64,000 nucleotides of DNA from Bacteroidota bacterium (GTDB lineage: Bacteria > Bacteroidota > Ignavibacteria > Ignavibacteriales > Melioribacteraceae). The position numbers and the translations under genes were made by a program. The notes beneath the pieces are model-generated. The model saw nothing but the letters and a program-made list of their open reading frames with translations. It was not told where the DNA came from and did not search any database. The DNA lies in contig JAHISV010000012.1 in the NCBI GenBank assembly GCA_018818065.1, forward strand, positions 496,001 to 560,000, given 5' to 3'. This document shows, piece after piece, positions 8,547 through 16,957 of the stretch. Within the stretch, counting starts at the first letter, position 1. The number at the start of each line of letters is the position of its first letter.

Positions 8547-9542
8547 TTAAAATGCAAAATAGGAGGAGATTATTTCGTCTATTTTTGTTCTTTCCTGTTC
8601 GGGAAGAAGTGACTTGCCTCCCCCTGAATTTTCAATAGCTTGCTGTTCATTACGTGCACCAACTAATAAATGTGTTATGCCCTTTCTCTGCAATGTCCAT
8701 CCCATTACAAGTTGGGTAACAGTCATTCCATTCTCTTCTGCAATTGGAATGAATTCATTCAGCATTACACTAACTTTGGTTAAATTTTCTTTCGTAAAAA
8801 GAGGATTGCCTTTTCTTAGATCTCCTTCACCAAACTGCGTCTGTTCATTAATCTTGCCGGTAAGCAATCCATTCGCCAGAGGTGAATAAGCCAGTATGGC
8901 AACATTATTATCTGGACAATATTTGGTTATTCCATTCTCATCCAGTTTACGGGCGAGCATGCTGTATTTTTCCTGTGCAGTATCAATAGCACCATATTCT
9001 TTCATCTGTTCAACGGAAGCATTCGAGACACCAATTGCTCTGATTTTTCCTTCATCTTTCAGTTTAAGCAGCATAGACATGGTATCACATATAGGCGTAG
9101 TTTCATCCTGCCAATGTGTTTGATAAAGGTCAATGTAATCAGTCTGGAGTCTTTTTAAACTCTGCTCCACTTCAGTTCTGATTGAACCTGGATTGAGATA
9201 CTTATAAACACTTTTTGTAAAGTCAGTTTTCGTAACGGTTTTTTCATTTGAAGTGAAATGCAGAACACCTTCTGCCTTATCCCAGACCAACCCACATTTG
9301 GTAGCCAGCACAACTTTATCTCTTCTGCCTTTAATTGCTTTGCCAACTACTTCTTCCGAGTGTCCGAATCCATAAACTGGTGCTGTATCTATTAAATCTA
9401 TGCCTGCTTCCAACCCGGCATGAATGGCTTTGATACTTTCTCTATCGTCGGCACCGCCCCACATCCAGCCACCGGTCACCCATGTCCCAAGTCCGATTAC
9501 AGAGGCTCCAATCCCGGAATTACCAAGTTTTCTTTTTAACAT
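8547..9542 (-). CDS. aldo/keto reductase
   Basis: NAD(P)H-dependent oxidoreductase of 331 residues with the full AKR catalytic set: Asp52, Tyr57 (DTAPVYGFG), Lys82 (ATKCG) and His143 (QTHWQ). No signal peptide. Start chosen at the ATG 9540-9542 because GAGG sits just upstream; a longer reading extends into kduD and has an atypical N-terminus. It lies 13 bases after kduD and before the secreted cupin. The substrate is unknown; reduction or oxidation of a pectin-derived sugar or sugar acid is the contextual guess. It resembles the IolS/YghZ-like branch in general layout. Confidence 0.85.
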   Translation of the reverse strand: MLKRKLGNSGIGASVIGLGTWVTGGWMWGGADDRESIKAIHAGLEAGIDLIDTAPVYGFGHSEEVVGKAIKGRRDKVVLATKCGLVWDKAEGVLHFTSNEKTVTKTDFTKSVYKYLNPGSIRTEVEQSLKRLQTDYIDLYQTHWQDETTPICDTMSMLLKLKDEGKIRAIGVSNASVEQMKEYGAIDTAQEKYSMLARKLDENGITKYCPDNNVAILAYSPLANGLLTGKINEQTQFGEGDLRKGNPLFTKENLTKVSVMLNEFIPIAEENGMTVTQLVMGWTLQRKGITHLLVGARNEQQAIENSGGGKSLLPEQERTKIDEIISSYFAF

Positions 9543-9555
9543 AATATCCTCATAA

Positions 9556-10317
9556 TTATCTACCCATCCATCCGCCATCAACGGTAACAACACTGCCATT
9601 TAAATAATTTGAAGCGTCAGAACACAGAAATACAATAGTGCCCATGAGATCTTCTGGTATACCCCAACGATCAGATGGTATTCTGTCGAGTATGGCTTTG
9701 TTTCTAACAGCGTCTTCGCGTAATGCTTTGGTATTAGCAGTAGCAATGTAACCAGGAGCAATTGCATTTACCGTTACGCCTTTAGAAGCCCATTCATTTG
9801 CAAAAGCCATTGTCAGTTGTTTTACACCTCCCTTAGAAGCAGCATATCCGGGCACCGTAATACCTCCTTGAAAGGAGAGCAAAGAGGCTATGAAAACTAT
9901 TTTTCCATAGTTCCTTGCAACCATTTCTTTCCCTAATTCTCTCGTTAAGATAAACTGAGAATTCAGATTCACCTCAATTACTTTATCCCAATATTCATCA
10001 GGATGTTCGGCGATAGGTTTTCTCATAATTGTACCGGCATTGTTTACAAGAATGTCCACCTTTTCAAAATCTGTTTTGACTTGATGAATGAACTCATAGA
10101 GTGATTCTCTCTTTGAAAAATCACTGGTATACGAAGTGAATTTTCTCCCGGTCGCTTCTATCATTTTTTTTGTTTCGGTAAAATCACTTTCATATGAAAC
10201 ACCTATTACATCAGCCCCGGCCTCAGCAAGTGCCAGAGCATAAAACTGTCCTATCCCCTGATTCGAACCTGTAACAAGGGCAACTTTGCCATCGAGTTTG
10301 AATTTGTCTAAAATCAT
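9556..10317 (-). CDS. kduD: 2-dehydro-3-deoxy-D-gluconate 5-dehydrogenase KduD
   Basis: Reduces 3-deoxy-D-glycero-2,5-hexodiulosonate (the KduI product) to KDG. SDR of 253 residues: the N-terminus MILDKFKLDGKVALVTG matches KduD well, with TGSNQGIG at 16-23, NNAG at 92-95, Ser145, and YAASK with Tyr158 and Lys162. It starts 13 bases after kduI, the classical partner. Cytoplasmic. Confidence 0.93.
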   Translation of the reverse strand: MILDKFKLDGKVALVTGSNQGIGQFYALALAEAGADVIGVSYESDFTETKKMIEATGRKFTSYTSDFSKRESLYEFIHQVKTDFEKVDILVNNAGTIMRKPIAEHPDEYWDKVIEVNLNSQFILTRELGKEMVARNYGKIVFIASLLSFQGGITVPGYAASKGGVKQLTMAFANEWASKGVTVNAIAPGYIATANTKALREDAVRNKAILDRIPSDRWGIPEDLMGTIVFLCSDASNYLNGSVVTVDGGWMGR

Positions 10318-10330
10318 TTATATATCCTTA

Positions 10331-11161
10331 TTATTTTAAGTCCTGCATTTTTATTCCATCCATATCATCAAACGCCTGGTTTTCACCACCCATACCCCAG
10401 ATGAATGAGTAGTTCCTTGTACCGGCACCACTGTGAAGTGACCAACTTGGTGAGAGCACAGCCTGCTCATTTCTGATCATGATGTGTCGAGTCTCATCAG
10501 GTCTTCCAATCAGGTGAGTAACAAGATCTTCATTACCTAAATTAAAATACATATAAACTTCAGAACGTCTCTGATGAGTATGAGCTGCCATTGTATTCCA
10601 AACCGACCCTTTTTCCAACTCAGTTAAACCCATTACAAGTTGACAGGATTTTATTCCACCCGGGTAGATATACTTGTAAATCGTTCTTTCATTTGAGGTT
10701 TCAAGACTGCCGAGCTTAACAGGAGTGGCATCGGAAAACTTTGCGTGAGTTGTTGGGTACTCAGCATGTGCCGGATAGCTGGCAATATAAAACTTAGCTG
10801 GACTTTTAGAATTTTTACTTTTAAAAATAATCTTCTTTGAACCTCGCCCAATATACAAAGCATCTTTATTTTTCATCGTGTAAGTTTTTTTGTCAACAAT
10901 TATTGAGCCTTCGTCACCAATGTTGATCACTCCAATTTCTCTACGCTCAGCAAAATATTCTGCAGCCATTTCTTTTTTTGTTGCCTTTAGTTCCAGTGCT
11001 TTCTTTACCGGAACAGCGGAACCTGTTATTGATCTGTCTATATCAGAGTAGACCAAAGGTATTGTATCTTTTACGAATAGGTCAATGAGGAATGATTCTC
11101 TAAGCTCGCTAGTTGTCATGCCCTTAAAACCTTTTTCATCAGGGGAATATCTTACTTCCAT
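10331..11161 (-). CDS. kduI: 5-dehydro-4-deoxy-D-glucuronate isomerase KduI
   Basis: Isomerises 4-deoxy-5-threo-hexosulose uronate, the linear form of the unsaturated uronate released by pectate lyases and GH105, to the substrate of KduD. Protein of 276 residues, close to the family length. Start MEVRYSPDEKGFKGM is typical. The zinc ligands are visible as His194 and His196 (AAHTHQRRSE), Glu201, and His243 (SWSLHSGAGTRN), each shifted by two from the E. coli positions 196, 198, 203 and 245. Cytoplasmic; followed by kduD and preceded by the TRAP transporter. Confidence 0.95.
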   Translation of the reverse strand: MEVRYSPDEKGFKGMTTSELRESFLIDLFVKDTIPLVYSDIDRSITGSAVPVKKALELKATKKEMAAEYFAERREIGVINIGDEGSIIVDKKTYTMKNKDALYIGRGSKKIIFKSKNSKSPAKFYIASYPAHAEYPTTHAKFSDATPVKLGSLETSNERTIYKYIYPGGIKSCQLVMGLTELEKGSVWNTMAAHTHQRRSEVYMYFNLGNEDLVTHLIGRPDETRHIMIRNEQAVLSPSWSLHSGAGTRNYSFIWGMGGENQAFDDMDGIKMQDLK

Positions 11162-11215
11162 TTTATCTCCAAACTATTTTTTTTAGTCAATTATTTTGCT
11201 TATTCGAATCACGAA

Positions 11216-12514
11216 TTAAAAGCCGAAAAATCTTGGCAGGAAGAGACTCAACTCCGGCAGGTATGTTACCAGCAGGAGTGAGATTATCATTGCTATGAAC
11301 ATTGGCAAAAGTGGTTTTATCACTTTGACAATTGAAAGCCCGGCAACTGAACAACCAACGAAAAGAACACTTCCAACAGGTGGAGTACACAACCCAATTG
11401 AAAGATTCATTACCATGATGATTCCGAAGTGAATCGGGTCAATGCCCAGTTGTACTGCCACTGGTAAAAATATTGGTGTGAAAATTAGTATCGCCGGTGT
11501 CATATCCATAAAGGTTCCTACCGCCAGCAGAATCAGATTAATAATAATCATTATTAAAATTTTATCTGAAGAAAGTGACAATAGAGCTGCTGCAACATTC
11601 TGAGGAATATTTTCATAAGCCATAACCCACGACATTGCCATTGATGTGCCCACAAGCAGCATAACAATCGCTGTTGTAGAAGCGGCACTTAAAAGAATTT
11701 TTGGCAGGTCTGCCAATTTAATCTCTTTATAAATAAAGACACTTAGAATAAAAGCATACAAAACAGCAATTGCAGATGCTTCGGTTGCTGTAAAATAACC
11801 TGCAACAATACCTCCAATAACTATAAATATGAGGAGCAAACTAGGGATGGCGTCAAGAAATCTTTTTACTGCATCAACAAAAGTAAAGTCAATTGTAACT
11901 TTATAATTTTTTCTTTTTGCATGAATAAAAGCTACGATCATCAGCGATAAACCAATCAAAATGCCGGGAATATAACCGGCAAGAAATAATGCTGCTATTG
12001 ATACTCCACCACTAGCCAAAGAATAGACAATCAGAACATTACTCGGAGGAATAATCAAACCAGTTGTTGCAGAAGTAATATTAACTGCAGCGGAAAATGC
12101 CTCATCATAACCTTCCTTTTTCATAACAGGTGTCATGAATCCGCCAATTGCCGAAGCCGCTGCGACTGCGGAACCTGAAATAGCTCCAAATAACATCGCT
12201 GCCATAATATTGACGAAAGCTAATCCACCTGGCAGTTTGCCAACCAGCACTTTTGCAAAATCGATTAGCCTTCTGGCTATGCCGCCACTGTTCATTAACT
12301 GTCCGGCCAGAATAAAGAAGGGAATGGCCAACAGAGCAAAGCTATCAAGACCAGTTGCCATTCTTTGCGAAATTGTTGTTAATGAAGGCATAGTATTGAT
12401 ACTAAATAACATTGTTAACAGACTTGATATACCAATACTAAAGGATATCGGAACACCAACTGACAATAATATCAGGAACGAAACGACAAGTATCGTAATT
12501 TCAATAATTTCCAT
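11216..12514 (-). CDS. dctM: TRAP transporter large permease (DctM)
   Basis: Membrane permease of 432 residues, very hydrophobic throughout with about a dozen predicted helices. The conserved SGSAVAAASAIGGFMTPVM and ATTGLIIPPSNVLIVYSL stretches of DctM proteins are present, as are FMDMTPAILIFTPIFLPV and GLCTPPVGSVLFV. With DctQ (47-base gap) and DctP it forms a sodium-driven importer. Flanked by kduI and eda, so the load is inferred to be unsaturated galacturonate or a related uronate rather than a dicarboxylate. Confidence 0.93.
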   Translation of the reverse strand: MEIIEITILVVSFLILLSVGVPISFSIGISSLLTMLFSINTMPSLTTISQRMATGLDSFALLAIPFFILAGQLMNSGGIARRLIDFAKVLVGKLPGGLAFVNIMAAMLFGAISGSAVAAASAIGGFMTPVMKKEGYDEAFSAAVNITSATTGLIIPPSNVLIVYSLASGGVSIAALFLAGYIPGILIGLSLMIVAFIHAKRKNYKVTIDFTFVDAVKRFLDAIPSLLLIFIVIGGIVAGYFTATEASAIAVLYAFILSVFIYKEIKLADLPKILLSAASTTAIVMLLVGTSMAMSWVMAYENIPQNVAAALLSLSSDKILIMIIINLILLAVGTFMDMTPAILIFTPIFLPVAVQLGIDPIHFGIIMVMNLSIGLCTPPVGSVLFVGCSVAGLSIVKVIKPLLPMFIAMIISLLLVTYLPELSLFLPRFFGF

Positions 12515-12561
12515 TTAGCTATAAACTCTTATTGTGATTTAATATTGTTAGTGAATAGTTC

Positions 12562-13047
12562 TTATTTAACAATTTTCAATTCTGCAATTTCTTTTGATAT
12601 AAAATAGACTGAATAGAAAACTATTAATACACCGCTTAAGGGTAGTACTGTATAAACAAAACCAAGTGGAATTTGTAAGGCGGCTGATATTTGATTGAGC
12701 TTAAGTGTTATAAAAACTAATCTGCTACCACCTACTACCATGACAGACGCTGCGAAGACAAGAACACAGAGGTCAATAAATAAATTAACGTATATTTTTG
12801 ATTTCCCTTTTAGTGATGTTGCCAACAGATCGATAGCAAGATGCATTTTTTGTCCAGCGACATAACTGGCTCCAAGTATTCCAATCCATATTAACATATA
12901 GCGCGCCAGTTCTTCTGTATAGGAGCTTGGATTCTGCATAACAAAGCGTGTAAATACCTGCCACAACACGTTAATTACCATAGCTCCCATAATTACTACA
13001 AGAGCCCATTTTAATACATTATCAATTCTATACTTAATACTATCCAT
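12562..13047 (-). CDS. dctQ: TRAP transporter small permease (DctQ)
   Basis: Protein of 161 residues with four predicted membrane helices and the DctQ signature around YTEELARYMLIWIGILGASY (residues 43-62), followed by the KMHLAIDLL segment. The single base between this gene and dctP suggests translational coupling. It partners the large permease at 11216-12514. Confidence 0.9.
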   Translation of the reverse strand: MDSIKYRIDNVLKWALVVIMGAMVINVLWQVFTRFVMQNPSSYTEELARYMLIWIGILGASYVAGQKMHLAIDLLATSLKGKSKIYVNLFIDLCVLVFAASVMVVGGSRLVFITLKLNQISAALQIPLGFVYTVLPLSGVLIVFYSVYFISKEIAELKIVK

Positions 13048-13048
13048 C

Positions 13049-14029
13049 TTACTTAACCCCCTTAATCTTCATGATAACATCATACACTTCAGGTTCGCTT
13101 TTAAATTCTTCAAGTAGATCCTGTACCTTTGCAACAAATGGCGCTTTATCCGGATAGACAACTTTAACACCTGCCTTCTTAACTGCCTCCAGGGCTTCTG
13201 CTGTTGATTGCAGCCATAATACTTTTTGGTATTCGTACGATTCGGTTGCTGATTCCTGAATCCATTTTTGCTCTTGAGGAGTTAAATCCTCCCAGACTTC
13301 AGTACTTATAAGAAGTACATCCGGCACTGAAGTGTGTTCATCAATAGAAAAATATTTGCAGACTTCGTAATGATGGGAGATATAGAAACTAGGCGGATTA
13401 TTTTCAGCGCCATCAACAACACCCTGCTGTAGTGCTGTGTATAACTCGCCCCACGCAATAGGTGTAGCCGAACCGCCCAATGCGTTCACCAATTTTACAG
13501 AAGTTGCGCTCTCTTGAGTTCTGATTTTCATTCCTGTTAAATCTTCGGGTGTAATTACTGGTTTCGACTTTGTATAAAAACTTCTGCTTCCTGCATCATA
13601 AAAACATAAACCGCGCATCCAGAATTTTTCTGTGCTCAATAAAAATTCTTGCCCGACTTCTCCTTCAAAGACTTTAAATTTATGTTCATCATCCCGGAAA
13701 ATATAAGGCAGACTAAACACCTTAAAAATAGGAGTGAAACCCTCAAGGACTGATGATGATACTTTTGTCATTCCTAAACTGCCAATTTGCAGTAACTCCA
13801 ACAATTCTCTTTCAGTACCTAATTGCTGACTTGGATAAACAGATATCTGCAGCTTGCCCCCCGATTTTTCGGCGGCACGTTCAGCTAAGAACATCATCGC
13901 TTTATGCACAGGGTGAGATTGGTCAAGAGCATGACCTAATTTTATTTTCTTTACATCACTCACCGTAACACATGCACTAAAAGCTACAAGCATAACTGAT
14001 ATAAGGACACCACGCAAAATATAATTCAT
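13049..14029 (-). CDS. dctP: TRAP transporter substrate-binding lipoprotein (DctP)
   Basis: Periplasmic solute-binding component, 326 residues. N-terminal lipoprotein signal with FSAC and Cys20, so anchored to a membrane. Carboxylate-binding features of the family are seen: GSRSFYT with Arg149, MKIRTQES with Arg170, and VVDGAENNPPSF at 205-214 with Asn210. Known: DctP proteins for galacturonate and glucuronate use this arginine-arginine-asparagine set. The position between a HAD/eda pair and DctQM in a pectin cluster fits a uronate ligand. Confidence 0.92.
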   Translation of the reverse strand: MNYILRGVLISVMLVAFSACVTVSDVKKIKLGHALDQSHPVHKAMMFLAERAAEKSGGKLQISVYPSQQLGTERELLELLQIGSLGMTKVSSSVLEGFTPIFKVFSLPYIFRDDEHKFKVFEGEVGQEFLLSTEKFWMRGLCFYDAGSRSFYTKSKPVITPEDLTGMKIRTQESATSVKLVNALGGSATPIAWGELYTALQQGVVDGAENNPPSFYISHHYEVCKYFSIDEHTSVPDVLLISTEVWEDLTPQEQKWIQESATESYEYQKVLWLQSTAEALEAVKKAGVKVVYPDKAPFVAKVQDLLEEFKSEPEVYDVIMKIKGVK

Positions 14030-14085
14030 ATTGCTTTACTCCATAAACACATTATTAGAAATTGAAAAGACCTATCTGGAATTTG

Positions 14086-14976
14086 CTATAAAGTTCTCCA
14101 GCCTGGTTGTTCTGGCAGATATTCCATAAACTCAGCTACCATTCTTTCTTCATATTCTCCTGCATAAGTCCCATTGAAAAATTTTGAAAGGGCTTCATCC
14201 AGGAGTCTCTTCCATGATATTTCTTCCTGCCCCGGAATAATTGGAAAGAATAGAACAGCATTATCTTTTGCCGCTTTATGATCTCCCGGCGCATCGCCAA
14301 TCATTAATATTTTATTAGGATCATACTTTTCTTTAGCCGCATATTTCAGATGTTCTGATTTTGTTCCGTATTCCTGTCCTGCTATTAATCTTACATATTT
14401 ATTGATGTTGTGCTCTTCCCATTCTCTTTCAAGTGCCTCAAGCGGGGTTTGCGAAATAACCATAAGATCAGCTTCTGGAAACATCGCATCGAGGCATTCC
14501 TTCACATAAGGAAATGGTGGAACATCAGAAACGAGTTCGCCTATCACTTTATTAACCTCTTCTGACCACCTCAAAGTAAGATCTATAATTTCATCTTGCA
14601 CTTCGGCCGAATATTTTGCAAGGGCTGGATTACCAAGTTTCGATTCGGTTTCAACCCATGTCTGAAGAGGAGCTAAATCCAACAGGTTCACATTACGACT
14701 TTTCGTTTCAGGTCTCACTTTCAATAATTCAAATACTCGTAAAAGCGCTTTATACCTGTTAGCTCCTCTGGTGGTTGAATAAAGATTAACAAACTCCCAG
14801 GTTTCACGCGCGTATTTTGATATTTTTTGCAAATTAAAATATTTTATGGTTGCCGGGCAAAAACATTCCTTATGTTTTATTTCCATAGAGTCATAAACAC
14901 ATCCGTCAGAATCTATTCCAATAAAAAACTCTTTAGTCGGCTTTAAGTCCAGAAGTACTTTGTGAGCATTATCCAT
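14086..14976 (-). CDS. HAD-family hydrolase (probable sugar phosphatase)
   Basis: Cytoplasmic protein of 296 residues with the four HAD motifs: GIDSDGCVYDS at 20-30 (nucleophile Asp22, Asp24), VISQTP at 173-178, Lys206 and MIGDAPGDHKAA at 225-236. A large helical cap lies between motifs 1 and 2 (about residues 35-150). It begins three bases after eda and is followed by the TRAP genes, so it probably belongs to uronate metabolism. The substrate cannot be read from the sequence. Possible roles are removing phosphate from KDPG or from another sugar-acid phosphate. Confidence 0.8.
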   Translation of the reverse strand: MDNAHKVLLDLKPTKEFFIGIDSDGCVYDSMEIKHKECFCPATIKYFNLQKISKYARETWEFVNLYSTTRGANRYKALLRVFELLKVRPETKSRNVNLLDLAPLQTWVETESKLGNPALAKYSAEVQDEIIDLTLRWSEEVNKVIGELVSDVPPFPYVKECLDAMFPEADLMVISQTPLEALEREWEEHNINKYVRLIAGQEYGTKSEHLKYAAKEKYDPNKILMIGDAPGDHKAAKDNAVLFFPIIPGQEEISWKRLLDEALSKFFNGTYAGEYEERMVAEFMEYLPEQPGWRTL

Positions 14977-14979
14977 ATA

Positions 14980-15624
14980 TTATCCCATACTCCCTTTTAT
15001 GCTTTCTGAAATCTGCAGAGCATTTTCAGTTAATTTTTTATAATTACCTTTGCTTATAGCCTCGGGGTCAAGCAAAGCAGAACCAACTCCGACAGCACAT
15101 GCTCCTGCTTTTATCCATTCACCAGCGTTAGTTAAAGAAACACCACCGGTTGGCATAAGTCTTAAATGCGGCATCGGAGCAAGAATTCCCTTAAAGAATT
15201 TCATCCCAAGTATATCTGCTGGAAATACTTTTACGACATCTGCTCCCATCTCAAAAGCAGTTTGAATTTCTGTGGGAGTAAAGCAACCCGGCATTGCAGG
15301 CACATCATACTTATGTGCCATTTCAATAATCTCTTTTTTCAATATAGGGCTGACAACATATTTTGCACCGGCTTTTATTGCCTGCTCAGCAATTTCTTTA
15401 CTCAGAACAGAACCCACCCCAACTATTACATCTCTTTTAGTGGTATTTGTAACCTCTTCAATCAATTCCAGAGCATTAGGAACAGTCATGGTTATTTCAA
15501 CAACAGAGATTCCCCCATCATCAATCGCATTAATTATATTCATTAATTTTTCAGGTTCTTTTGTTCTAAGAACAGCTACAATTTTTCTTTCAAGAATACT
15601 TGCTAATATTTCTTCTCTTTTCAT
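14980..15624 (-). CDS. eda: KDPG / 4-hydroxy-2-oxoglutarate aldolase Eda
   Basis: Splits KDPG to pyruvate and glyceraldehyde-3-phosphate, the last step of uronate breakdown. Protein of 214 residues, the usual length. Class I aldolase features: VVEITM with Glu43, GVGSV at 69-73, PGCFTPTEI at 112-120 and VVKVFPAD with Schiff-base Lys132, then MPTGGVSL at 157-164. Cytoplasmic. It lies between the DUF4861-like gene and the HAD hydrolase. Confidence 0.93.
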   Translation of the reverse strand: MKREEILASILERKIVAVLRTKEPEKLMNIINAIDDGGISVVEITMTVPNALELIEEVTNTTKRDVIVGVGSVLSKEIAEQAIKAGAKYVVSPILKKEIIEMAHKYDVPAMPGCFTPTEIQTAFEMGADVVKVFPADILGMKFFKGILAPMPHLRLMPTGGVSLTNAGEWIKAGACAVGVGSALLDPEAISKGNYKKLTENALQISESIKGSMG

Positions 15625-15663
15625 AATTTTTTACTTTTCTCCCAAAATGATTTTAGTCAAAGA

Positions 15664-16899
15664 CTAATACTCAACAACAATTGGACTGTTTAGTTTTTCA
15701 ACGGTCTGATTAAGATAACTAATAAATTCTTTCTCCGATTTTATACCGCCGGGTTCCTGTTCCCAGGCTGCCCCAAAATAGTAATCCGCTTTTCCACCTG
15801 ATGGATTCAATACAACCAGATAGTTGATATCATCCTCCAATATTTCCTTTAACGAGGCAACCGGGTAAATAACAGCAATGCCCATATTGTCATCAACAAG
15901 TGTCTGCTTTCCGTAGAGAGCAATGTAATTCCATCCACTTTCAAATTTCCCTTCGGTGTAGCTGCACCCGTCGTATTTTGCAAGTCCAGTCACAAGATTA
16001 TCAGCGTCATTATTCACTGACATTTCGTTCAGCGTTAATCTGCTTCCGGCACAAATAGAAAGAGTTGAAGTGAAATCATATTTCTTATCGCCTACTTTCC
16101 ATCCCATATACTTGGTTTGCACTAATGATTTCACTGGTCCTGTTTTAATATTACAGAAAACAGAGTCTCTCTTCTCAACTCTGTTAACTTTTGAGTCATG
16201 CATCATTCCCGGCGAACCAATTCCAAGTGTATTTCCAACCTTGAAAACATCCATACCCCAGTCCTGCATTTCATGGTAGGAATCGTCTTTTGCTACAGTA
16301 TCCGTTACACCAACATTCTGCAGGATAAGTCCTAATTTTTTCTTGCCAAAAATATCCGTAGCGTTCCGCCAGTCAATATAAAACCTATAACCAACCAATT
16401 CAGATTCCCAACCTGGGCCTTCATACTTAAAAAGGGCATTATGGTCAGTGTGATTATCCGGCACTTTAATATCGGTTACGTTCGTAAAATGATCGCCATG
16501 GTATTTAGAATCAAAAAAAACATTCCCCTCTTTCATTGAAAGTTCGGAATAGGTACGGGGAATAAAACTTTTTTCAACAGAACCAGCACCATATTTTATG
16601 GTAATAGTCTTGGTTTCAGTTGGAGCAAAATCAACGACAGTCAGGATATTGTTTTCACTTCCTTCGGTTTTTTCAATTTGATAAGGCAATTCAACTTCTC
16701 CGTCAAAGAGTGAAAAGTTGTTCACATTAAATCCCTTATCAAGACTTACGATATCTGCAATGCCCAATGACACCAACTCGTCCTTTCTACTCAGATCAGA
16801 AGGGTTGGCAACCTTAATTTCAATTTGTTTCATCTCAGCTAAACAAGCTGATAGAGTAAATATTATTGGCAGAACGATAGAAAATAATTTACGATTCAT
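15664..16899 (-). CDS. DUF4861-like lipoprotein
   Basis: Protein of 411 residues with a lipoprotein signal (FTLSAC, Cys19). It resembles the DUF4861 family common in polysaccharide utilisation loci; this assignment is by overall appearance and not certain. Seen: beta-rich sequence throughout, an N-terminal part (residues 25-110) resembling a small beta-sandwich with TKTITIKYG, and a central FYIDWRNATDIFGKK and YHEMQDWGMDVFKVG region rich in Asp, His and Trp, which could form a binding or catalytic face. No function is established. It lies between the divergent CE8 and eda, so a role on pectin fragments is inferred. Confidence 0.6.
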   Translation of the reverse strand: MNRKLFSIVLPIIFTLSACLAEMKQIEIKVANPSDLSRKDELVSLGIADIVSLDKGFNVNNFSLFDGEVELPYQIEKTEGSENNILTVVDFAPTETKTITIKYGAGSVEKSFIPRTYSELSMKEGNVFFDSKYHGDHFTNVTDIKVPDNHTDHNALFKYEGPGWESELVGYRFYIDWRNATDIFGKKKLGLILQNVGVTDTVAKDDSYHEMQDWGMDVFKVGNTLGIGSPGMMHDSKVNRVEKRDSVFCNIKTGPVKSLVQTKYMGWKVGDKKYDFTSTLSICAGSRLTLNEMSVNNDADNLVTGLAKYDGCSYTEGKFESGWNYIALYGKQTLVDDNMGIAVIYPVASLKEILEDDINYLVVLNPSGGKADYYFGAAWEQEPGGIKSEKEFISYLNQTVEKLNSPIVVEY

Positions 16900-16957
16900 T
16901 TTGTTTCTCTTATTATTTTAATGACAAATTAACTGCGTAATTAGTAATTAGCAAAAA

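Noticed and set aside
12135..12518. Plus-strand open frame of 127 codons opposite dctM
   Set aside because: It is antisense to a strongly conserved permease and its length follows from the codon use of that gene.
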